NCBI GenBank assembly: GCA_900552655.1
Contig: USAE01000078.1
Span: 1-5,165 of the forward strand
DNA: 5,165 nucleotides
From: an uncultured Clostridium sp.
GTDB taxonomy: Bacteria > Bacillota > Clostridia > TANB77 > CAG-508
Reading direction: 5' to 3'
The translations under genes and the position numbers were made by a program. Below are positions 1 through 5,165 of this stretch, piece after piece. Under the pieces are notes generated by a model, which was not told where the DNA came from, made no database searches, and saw only the letters and a list, made by a program, of their open reading frames with translations. Each line of letters starts with the position of its first letter. Position 1 is the stretch's first letter.

Positions 1-216
1 ATGTCTAAATGTATACATTCCGATTATTCCACCAATTCCACCACCTCATAAAACTAATGTAAATAAACCTGCTTCGCTAATTCTCCATTCACCTTTTTGT
101 GCTCTTCTTTTATCCCACCACATTCCTAAAAAAGCTAATAAATTTATAACTAATAAATATATTATAATATTTTTAGGGGTAAAAATTGCTTCTAATAATA
201 ATTTATAATCTAACAT
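1..216 (-). pseudogene. DUF1294-like small membrane protein, interrupted by in-frame TGA, 3' end outside window
   Basis: The frame opens with ATG at 216-214 and codes for 56 residues before TGA at 46-48. The same frame continues open for 15 more codons to the window edge, and those residues still fit the family. Visible parts: a hydrophobic helix at about residues 17-32, the cytoplasmic-type segment WWDKRRAQKGEWRISE (33-48), the start of a second helix (50-56), then past the stop the glycine-rich GGGIGGIIGMY and FRH. The order helix, DKxxA, G-WRI-E, L-F, GG-x-G, GMY-FRH is what I know of DUF1294 (PF06961), a family of roughly 90-residue inner-membrane proteins of unknown function. The TGA takes a position usually filled by a small or aliphatic residue just before the GG pair, so TTA or GGA changed by one base would explain it. 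It may be a true nonsense mutation, a sequencing error or a recoded codon. The family call rests on memory of the pattern, not on a search. Confidence 0.72.
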
Positions 217-223
217 ATATATT

Positions 224-229
224 TCTCCT
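224..229 (-). promoter_or_regulatory. Ribosome binding site of the DUF1294-like gene
   Basis: AGGAGA on the minus strand lies 7 nt upstream of the ATG at 216-214. This spacing fixes the start and argues that the short interrupted frame was a translated gene. I see no convincing -35/-10 promoter between the polC stop and this site. Confidence 0.8.
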
Positions 230-252
230 ATTATTAATTTTTATAAATATTT

Positions 253-302
253 AGGAACGCTTCCCATGTTCATTTTTTCTTATGAACATTTAAGAACGTC
301 CC
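253..302. repeat. REP-like imperfect palindrome between polC and the DUF1294-like gene
   Basis: ATGTTCAT (266-273) and ATGAACAT (282-289) form a perfect 8-bp stem around an 8-nt T-rich loop. The stem extends outward imperfectly, with G-U pairs, bulges and mismatches, to GGA (254-256) pairing with TCC (299-301). On the minus strand the element begins GGGACGTTCTT and ends GGAAGCGTTCC. The arm at 254-264 is itself a small palindrome (GGAA-CGC-TTCC). GGGACG-TTC-type ends resemble the REP palindromes that accompany Y1/RAYT transposases in clostridia; that link is from memory. No T-run follows the hairpin on either strand, so it is not a canonical intrinsic terminator, though it could slow transcription or protect the polC mRNA 3' end. 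No transposase is present in the window. Confidence 0.55.
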
Positions 303-321
303 TATTGCTTACCATTTAACA

Positions 322-1218
322 TTATGCAAATAAACTCATTTGGTTGCTTTCTGGCATTCCTTTTAAACAACCTGCTGAGCGCAATAACTCTACTACAGAA
401 CTTCCTACTTTTGCTCTCATTCTTAATTCATCTATACACATAAATTCGCCATCTTCTTTGGCTTTACATATTCCTTCTGCTGCAACTGTTCCTAATCCTG
501 GTATACTATTTAGTGGTGGTCTAATCCCTTCTTCTTCTGCTATAAATTTTGTACTATGCGATTTGTATAAATCCATAGGCAAGAAATTTATTCCTCTTTC
601 ATACATCTCTAAAACTAGTTCTAATATTGCATACATATTTTTATCTTTCGTTGTTGCATTATTTCCTGCTAAGTCTATTTCTTTCATTTTGTTTAACACT
701 TTTTCTTTTCCATGGCACATTATATCACTATCAAATTCATCTGCTCTAATTGTAAAATATGCTGTGTAGTAAGCTTTAGGCTTATGTACTTTAAACCATG
801 CTATTCTAAACGCATTTGTTACATATGCTGCAGCATGGGCTTTTGGGAACATATATTTTATCTTTTCACAAGATTTTATATACCAATCTGGTACATTATG
901 TTCTTTCATTAAAGCTACATATTCTGCCCATTTTGCTGGATCTTTTAGTGCTTTACCCTTACGAACTGTTTCCATTATTTTAAATGCCGGATTTGGTGGT
1001 AATCCTTGTTTTATTAAATATATCATTATATCGTCACGACAACATATTGCTTCTGTAAGCGTAACTGTTCCTTGTTCTATTAAACTTTGAGCATTGCCAA
1101 GCCACACATCTGTACCATGTGATAACCCAGAAATACGAATTAATTCGTCAAATGTTGTAGGTTTTGTATCTACTAACATTCCGTCTAACAAACTTAGTTC
1201 CAAACTCTGGAATTCCAT
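322..1218 (-). CDS. polC: DNA polymerase III PolC, C-terminal part (out of frame with the N-terminal part)
   Basis: This frame encodes the last 286 residues of PolC: the rest of the fingers, the helix-hairpin-helix-like region and the clamp-binding tail. Real homology starts at the GGA codon 1182-1180 (GMLVDTKPTTF); the 12 residues before it, back to the ATG at 1218, are out-of-frame translation of the upstream coding sequence and should not be taken as a gene start. Recognisable PolC segments are ISGLSHGTDVWLGNAQ, CRDDIMIYLI, FKIMETVRKGK, KIKYMFPKAHAAAYV, PGLGTVAAEGI and the final NQMSLFA. QMSLF matches the QLSLF-type beta-clamp binding motif at the PolC C-terminus; the single Ala after it is a small departure from enzymes ending in LF. 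The TAA stop is at 322-324. In the repaired protein these residues are 1299-1584. Alone the fragment has no catalytic aspartates and no credible ribosome binding site, so it is not an independent gene. Confidence 0.93.
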   Translation of the reverse strand: MEFQSLELSLLDGMLVDTKPTTFDELIRISGLSHGTDVWLGNAQSLIEQGTVTLTEAICCRDDIMIYLIKQGLPPNPAFKIMETVRKGKALKDPAKWAEYVALMKEHNVPDWYIKSCEKIKYMFPKAHAAAYVTNAFRIAWFKVHKPKAYYTAYFTIRADEFDSDIMCHGKEKVLNKMKEIDLAGNNATTKDKNMYAILELVLEMYERGINFLPMDLYKSHSTKFIAEEEGIRPPLNSIPGLGTVAAEGICKAKEDGEFMCIDELRMRAKVGSSVVELLRSAGCLKGMPESNQMSLFA

Positions 1219-4200
1219 AACTACCTACTTCTGAATGTATTTGCTCCGGTGTTACACCAAGAGCTTCTGTAGACCTAAATATTGACATTGTTTCTTTATC
1301 ATCTAATGGTACTTTAGTTGGATCCACTCCTGTAATGTCAAATAACATTCTTATCATTGTAGGATCATCATGACCAAGTATATCTAATTTTAGTAAGTTC
1401 TGGTCTATAGAGTGATAGTCAAAATGTGTTGTTATAATATCAGAATTTGGGTCATCTGCTGGGTGCTGAACAGGTGTAAACTCATATATTTCTCTCCCCT
1501 TTGGAACAACTATAATTCCACCAGGGTGTTGTCCTGTTGTTCTCTTTATTCCTGTACAACCTTGTGATATTCTTGCAACTTCTGCATTTGCAACTGGAAT
1601 ATTTCTTTCTTCGTAATATTTTTTTACATATCCAAATGCTGTTTTATCTGCTACAGTACCAACTGTTCCAGCTTTAAAGGTAGTTCCTTTTCCAAATATT
1701 ACTTCTGTATATTTATGTGCTTTTGCTTGGTATTCACCAGAAAAGTTTAAGTCTATATCTGGTTCTTTATCACCATTAAACCCAAGGAATGTTTCGAAAG
1801 GAATATCCATTCCATCTTTTAATAACTTAGTTCCACATTTTGGGCAATCTTTATCTGGTAAATCGAAACCATTTTTATAGCCATAATCTGTAAAATCTGA
1901 ATATTTACAATTCGGGCATCTGTAGTGAGCTGGAAGAGAATTAACCTCTGTAATACCTGTCATGTTTGCTGCAAAAGATGAACCTACAGAACCTCTAGAG
2001 CCTACTATATATCCATCTTCATTTGACTTCCAAACTAGTTTTTGTGCAATTATATACATAACCGAGAAACCATTTTTTATAATTGAAGTTAGTTCTTTAT
2101 CTAATCTTTCTTCAACTATATCTGGAAGTGGATCACCATATAATTCGTGCGCTTTTGAATATGCAATTTCTTTTATAGTTGTTTCACAGCCTGGTATATG
2201 TGGTGGACATTTTTCTGGTGATATTGGGCTTATCCAATCACACATATCTGAAACTTTATTTGTATTTGTTACAACAACTTCATATGCTTTTTCTTCACCC
2301 AAATATTCGAATTCTTTAAGCATTTCTTCTGTTGTTCTTAGGTACAATGGAGCTTGTTCATCTGCATCATCATATCCTTGACCAGCCTGTAGCATTCTTC
2401 TATAAATTTCGTCTGAAGGGTCCATAAAATGAACATCACAAGTTGCAACTACTAATTTATTTAGTTTTTCACCAATTTCTACAATTTTTCTATTTATATT
2501 TCTTAGTGCTTCTTCATCTGGTACTGTACCATTTCTTACTAAGAATTCATTATTTCCTAAAGGTTGAATTTCTAAATAATCGTAATCTTTTGCAATATCT
2601 TCTATTTCTTCATCACTTTTTCCCATTTCTATAGCTTGATATAGTTCTCCTGCTTCACAGGCACTTCCTAATATTAATCCTTCTGAATATTTTTTATACA
2701 TAGATTTTAATATTCTTGGTTTTTTATAAAAATAGTCTAAATGTGATATAGAAACCAATTTATATAAATTCTTTAGTCCTACATAATTTGTAGCAAGAAT
2801 TATTGCATGATAAGTTGGTAGTTTTTTAAAATCTGCATCTCCGGCAATTTTTTTTGTAATGTCATCTAAAGTTTCTATACCTTTGTCTTTTAACATTTTA
2901 AGCATTACATTTAATACTTTTACAGTTGTATCTACATCATCTAAAGCTCTGTGTGCTACTTCTACTTTTATGCCTAAATTTTCTGCAATTTTTCCCAATT
3001 TATATTTTTTATAATCTGGAAATAAATCTTTAGCTAATCTTAATGTATCTAAATATGTATTTTCCAAACTTAGACCTAAATTTTTTGCATTATATTTTAA
3101 GAATCCTATATCAAAATCTGCATTATGCGCAACTAGTACAGAATCACCAACAAATTCTAATATTTTTGGCATAACTTTGTCTATTGTTTCTGCGTCTTTT
3201 ACCATGTCATCTGTAATATTCGTAACTTCTACTACTCTTGGTGGTATAGGCTTTTCTGGGTTTACAAAACAAGAAAATTCATCTATAACTTCTCCATTTT
3301 TAACTTTCATTATTCCAACTTCTGTTATCTTTTCGGTTCTAAACGAAAATCCTGTAGTTTCTAAGTCTAGTACACAATAAGTTGTATCTATACTTTGTCC
3401 TTTAGAAAAAGATACTGGTGAAACTTTGTCTGGTGCTAAATATGCTTCTACACCATAAATTATTTTTATATCATGATTGTCAAATCCTAATAATTTATGT
3501 GCTTCTGGAAATGCTTGTACAACACCATGGTCTGTTATTGCTATAGATTTCATTCCCCATTTCATTGCTCGTTTTATTAAATCTTTTGCAGATGTCATAC
3601 CATCCATTTGGCTCATTTTAGTATGCATATGAAGCTCTACTCTTTTTTCTTCTGCATTATCCATTCTAACTTCTTTTTTAGGTGGTTCTATTTCTAAAAT
3701 AGTATATGCCATTACAGTAAGCTCATGTGAAAATGAATCCATTTGTGCTGTTCCAGCTATTTTTATTGCTTTTGCATTTTTTACTCTTCCCATAATTTTC
3801 TTTGCATTTTTCTTGTCCAAAAATGCTTTACAAGTTAGTGTACTTGTTCCGTCATATAAATCGAAACTATACAATACTCTTCCAGATTTTAGCTCTCTAT
3901 CTTCCGTATTTATTACTTCTCCTTGTAAAGAAACTTTTTTGTCATCAACACCTAAATTTTTAATTTGTACAAGTGGTTCGTTAATAGTCATAGATGTTCC
4001 CATAATTAGTGGTGAACTATTATCTTCTTCTGGTAACTCTGGAACTTCTGCATCTGTTTCTATTACAGAATTTGCAATTATATTAACATCTCCTGCATAT
4101 GTGTCTAATCCTGCTTTTCCAATAATTTTTACAGCTTTTATTTTATTTAATTTTTCTAGAATTCCATCTGCTTCTTCCATTGTAGAAAAAGATTTACAGG

Positions 4201-5077
4201 TCATTATTCCTGTACCATCATATACATCCATTATTATTATTTTTTTACCAGATTTTGTATCCCTAGAATCTAACTCTGCAATTCTTCCTTCTATTGTTAC
4301 TTTTCCAGAATTTGCATTTATATCTTTTATTTTTACATAGTTTTCTTTAGCTTTAGAAGGTTTACCTATAATGTAGTCTAAATTATTGTTTTCTGGCATT
4401 TCACTTGTAGGTGGAATTTCTCCTAATTCTTCTTGTGGAATATCACTATCTGAAGGCAATGGAACATAATATTCTGGTGGTTCTTGCACCTTGTTTTTAG
4501 ATTCTTCTTCATATCTTTTCATTTCTTCTATTCTATCTCTAATTAATTTTTCTTCTAATAACCTATTATTTTCTTCTTGCCTTTTTAATTCTTCTTTACT
4601 AATTTGCTCTTCTAAATTTACTTTATATTCTTTTCCTAGTAAATTTTTTATTGTTATTTCTACTTGTTTATCTGTTTTTCTACTTTTTAAAAAATCTGCT
4701 CCTTTTATATGCATTTTTACATTTATATTGTTATTTTCTACTTCTATAGTACTTTTCATAAGCAATATTGGCTTCATTAAAGGATGTTTATGTGCCATAT
4801 AACATATAATATTTTTCCATTCATCTTTTACCTCTGGAATTTTTGTATTTTCGTTATAAGTAAATATCATTTCTATATCTCTTATTTTAAAGCGCTCTGT
4901 TAAATACTTTTCAAAATCCCACATATCTTTTATTTGAACAAATTGCTCTGTTTTTAATATTATAGTTAATTTATTTAATTTTTTATTTATTTCTATTTTG
5001 CAAATATAACAATCTTGTACTTGTGAATTGTTTTTATAGTCACTAAATATATCTTTTATCTTTTTTAAGTTGTCCAA
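1148..5077 (-). CDS. polC: DNA polymerase III PolC (alpha subunit with proofreading exonuclease), N-terminal and catalytic part
   Basis: PolC is the leading replicative polymerase of Bacillota and acts at the fork with the sliding clamp. Domains in order: N-terminal region (about 1-155); charged helical stretch (155-197); acidic, proline-rich linker (198-240); two OB folds (247-342 and 369-464); PHP domain with ELHMH (481-485) and ITDHG (514-518), resuming after the exonuclease with YHAI (756-759) and DVHF (881-884); DnaQ-like exonuclease inserted in PHP with DLETTG (D571, E573), HNADFD (D656) and HRALDD (H709, D714); zinc motif CPNC/CPKC (1054, 1057, 1078, 1081); palm with GSRGSVGSS (1026-1034), DIDLNFSGE (D1107, D1109), GQHPGG and KLDILGHDD (D1232). 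The last 11 residues are frameshift product. Repaired length is 1584 against about 1437 in Bacillus subtilis; the second OB fold and linker account for most of the excess. TTG start at 5077-5075 with AGGAGA 7 nt upstream. All active-site residues are intact, but without the C-terminal part the product should not support replication. Confidence 0.96.
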   Translation of the reverse strand: MDNLKKIKDIFSDYKNNSQVQDCYICKIEINKKLNKLTIILKTEQFVQIKDMWDFEKYLTERFKIRDIEMIFTYNENTKIPEVKDEWKNIICYMAHKHPLMKPILLMKSTIEVENNNINVKMHIKGADFLKSRKTDKQVEITIKNLLGKEYKVNLEEQISKEELKRQEENNRLLEEKLIRDRIEEMKRYEEESKNKVQEPPEYYVPLPSDSDIPQEELGEIPPTSEMPENNNLDYIIGKPSKAKENYVKIKDINANSGKVTIEGRIAELDSRDTKSGKKIIIMDVYDGTGIMTCKSFSTMEEADGILEKLNKIKAVKIIGKAGLDTYAGDVNIIANSVIETDAEVPELPEEDNSSPLIMGTSMTINEPLVQIKNLGVDDKKVSLQGEVINTEDRELKSGRVLYSFDLYDGTSTLTCKAFLDKKNAKKIMGRVKNAKAIKIAGTAQMDSFSHELTVMAYTILEIEPPKKEVRMDNAEEKRVELHMHTKMSQMDGMTSAKDLIKRAMKWGMKSIAITDHGVVQAFPEAHKLLGFDNHDIKIIYGVEAYLAPDKVSPVSFSKGQSIDTTYCVLDLETTGFSFRTEKITEVGIMKVKNGEVIDEFSCFVNPEKPIPPRVVEVTNITDDMVKDAETIDKVMPKILEFVGDSVLVAHNADFDIGFLKYNAKNLGLSLENTYLDTLRLAKDLFPDYKKYKLGKIAENLGIKVEVAHRALDDVDTTVKVLNVMLKMLKDKGIETLDDITKKIAGDADFKKLPTYHAIILATNYVGLKNLYKLVSISHLDYFYKKPRILKSMYKKYSEGLILGSACEAGELYQAIEMGKSDEEIEDIAKDYDYLEIQPLGNNEFLVRNGTVPDEEALRNINRKIVEIGEKLNKLVVATCDVHFMDPSDEIYRRMLQAGQGYDDADEQAPLYLRTTEEMLKEFEYLGEEKAYEVVVTNTNKVSDMCDWISPISPEKCPPHIPGCETTIKEIAYSKAHELYGDPLPDIVEERLDKELTSIIKNGFSVMYIIAQKLVWKSNEDGYIVGSRGSVGSSFAANMTGITEVNSLPAHYRCPNCKYSDFTDYGYKNGFDLPDKDCPKCGTKLLKDGMDIPFETFLGFNGDKEPDIDLNFSGEYQAKAHKYTEVIFGKGTTFKAGTVGTVADKTAFGYVKKYYEERNIPVANAEVARISQGCTGIKRTTGQHPGGIIVVPKGREIYEFTPVQHPADDPNSDIITTHFDYHSIDQNLLKLDILGHDDPTMIRMLFDITGVDPTKVPLDDKETMSIFRSTEALGVTPEQIHSEVGSYGIPEFGTKFVRRNVSRYKTYNI
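1177..1186 (-). other. polC: Frame break in polC: one extra base
   Basis: The upstream frame reads PEFGTKFVR then departs from the family (RNVSRYKTYNI, TGA at 1148-1150). The downstream frame gives GMLVDTKPTTF. On the coding strand the junction is GTT AGA CGG AAT G. Removing the C at 1183 gives GTT AGA GGA ATG (V-R-G-M); removing one G or one A here also restores the frame, with Arg in place of Gly. So there is one surplus base within about 1179-1183. It is not in a homopolymer longer than two. CGG at 1183-1181 is the only in-frame CGG I found in either polC part. No stop codon sits at the junction and no strong Shine-Dalgarno-like sequence lies just upstream, unlike prfB. A sequencing or assembly error, a real mutation and +1 recoding all remain possible. 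Confidence 0.9.
3686..3973 (-). repeat. polC: Canonical OB-fold domain of PolC (copy 2, residues 369-464)
   Basis: This copy sits directly before the PHP motif EKRVELHMHT, the place of the single OB domain in Bacillus PolC, and carries the familiar TRELKSGR-like segment (here DRELKSGR, 393-400). It shares KSG, YDGT and TCK with copy 1 at the same spacing. It is taken as the ancestral domain. Confidence 0.85.
4052..4339 (-). repeat. polC: Extra OB-fold domain of PolC (copy 1, residues 247-342)
   Basis: This segment aligns to copy 2 (residues 369-464) with a constant offset of 122 residues and no gap. By hand, 30 of 94 positions (247-340) are identical, including V-I-K, KSG (275-277), D-YDGT (284-289), TCK (293-295), KA-KI-G (314-320), A322 and D325. 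The OB fold beside the PHP domain is thought to bind single-stranded DNA. Similarity at DNA level looks low, so the duplication appears old. This copy is followed by an acidic, proline-containing spacer (about 343-368). It lacks the RELKSG signature of the Bacillus OB domain (it has RDTKSG), so it is probably the added copy. Confidence 0.85.
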
Positions 5078-5084
5078 TTTAGTA

Positions 5085-5090
5085 TCTCCT
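5085..5090 (-). promoter_or_regulatory. Ribosome binding site of polC, overlapping the upstream stop codon
   Basis: AGGAGA on the minus strand shares its first two bases with the TAG stop (5091-5089) of the upstream gene and lies 7 nt before TTG at 5077-5075. No ATG or GTG start with comparable spacing is present, and the next in-frame Met is residue 53, so the TTG start is well supported. The arrangement suggests cotranscription and possibly coupled translation with the upstream gene. Confidence 0.85.
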
Positions 5091-5165
5091 AATTATTATC
5101 TTTTTGCTTTTCTCCAATTACTTTTAATATTTTTTCGTAAACTATTTTTACATCTTTAACATAAT
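5089..5165 (-). CDS. 3' end of an unidentified gene upstream of polC
   Basis: An open frame enters from the window edge and codes for 24 residues ending VIGEKQKDNN before TAG at 5091-5089. The tail is lysine-rich and probably helical (VKDVKIVYEKILKVIGE). Support that it is real comes from its tight 11-nt spacing to the polC start and from the polC ribosome binding site overlapping its stop. In many Bacillota polC follows proS or isoprenoid genes such as ispG, but these residues do not match an end I can recognise, so no function is given. Confidence 0.6.
   Translation of the reverse strand, partial: YVKDVKIVYEKILKVIGEKQKDNN

Noticed and set aside
46..48. Selenocysteine at the TGA
   Set aside because: The family is not known to use a redox Cys/Sec here, the position lies at a membrane glycine motif, and the sequence just downstream shows no obvious SECIS-like stem-loop.
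253..302. Intrinsic terminator for polC
   Set aside because: The hairpin is AT-rich in its core and no run of T follows it in either direction, so the standard signature is missing.
344..912. Plus-strand open frames opposite the polC C-terminus
   Set aside because: They lie antisense to well-conserved PolC sequence, have no plausible ribosome binding site, and their translations show only the hydrophobic/serine-rich bias of AT-rich reverse complements.
1148..1190. prfB-like programmed +1 frameshift
   Set aside because: There is no stop codon at the junction, no CTT-type slippery codon and no close Shine-Dalgarno-like element; the out-of-frame stop comes 11 codons later. Only a different, unproven mechanism could apply.
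1216..1218. ATG as the true start of a separate gene encoding the PolC C-terminus
   Set aside because: The first 12 residues are an out-of-frame reading of conserved PolC codons (YGIPEFG region), no well-spaced AGGAGG-like site precedes it, and homology begins only at the frame break. A split polymerase gene would also need a proper end to the first half, which instead runs 11 unrelated residues to a chance TGA.
1962..4802. Several plus-strand open frames of 63-175 codons opposite polC
   Set aside because: They are reverse-complement shadows of a strongly supported gene. Compositions rich in Ser, Phe, Ile and Leu, with no recognisable motif, fit that origin.
46..5077. Genome-wide UGA reassignment (Trp or Gly code) explaining the TGA in the DUF1294-like gene
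   Set aside because: The two polC frames contain no in-frame TGA, and all nine Trp codons in the repaired protein are TGG. A UGA=Trp code in such an AT-rich genome should show many TGA. PolC is also not expected in the UGA=Gly lineages (SR1, Gracilibacteria).

Overview
The window is AT-rich (by eye about 30% G+C) and reads almost entirely on the minus strand. It carries polC, the Gram-positive-type replicative DNA polymerase III alpha subunit with a built-in proofreading exonuclease. PolC, AGGAG-type ribosome binding sites, TTA/AGA-rich codon usage and a short DUF1294-like membrane protein together point to a low-GC Bacillota, most likely Clostridia or a related uncultured lineage. The species cannot be named from this sequence.

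Layout in the direction of transcription (high to low coordinates). (1) 5165-5089: last 24 codons of an unidentified gene. (2) After an 11-nt gap, with the ribosome binding site overlapping the upstream stop codon, polC starts at a TTG at 5077. Its reading frame runs to 1148 and then breaks. (3) The polC C-terminus continues in another frame down to the TAA at 322-324. Removing one base near 1183 joins the two frames into a 1584-residue polymerase with every expected catalytic motif. (4) 253-302: an imperfect palindrome resembling a REP element. (5) 216 to the window edge: a DUF1294-like membrane protein gene with its own ribosome binding site, interrupted after 56 codons by an in-frame TGA and continuing recognisably beyond it.

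Three things stand out. The PolC has two tandem OB-fold domains where the textbook Bacillus enzyme has one; the copies align without gaps at an offset of 122 residues. The frame break in this normally essential gene sits at the only in-frame CGG codon I find in the window. A second gene about 1.1 kb away also carries a disabling change, so sequence quality, recoding and real gene decay must be weighed together. The plus-strand open frames are all antisense shadows of polC. I see no CRISPR array, tRNA, rRNA or intact mobile element.
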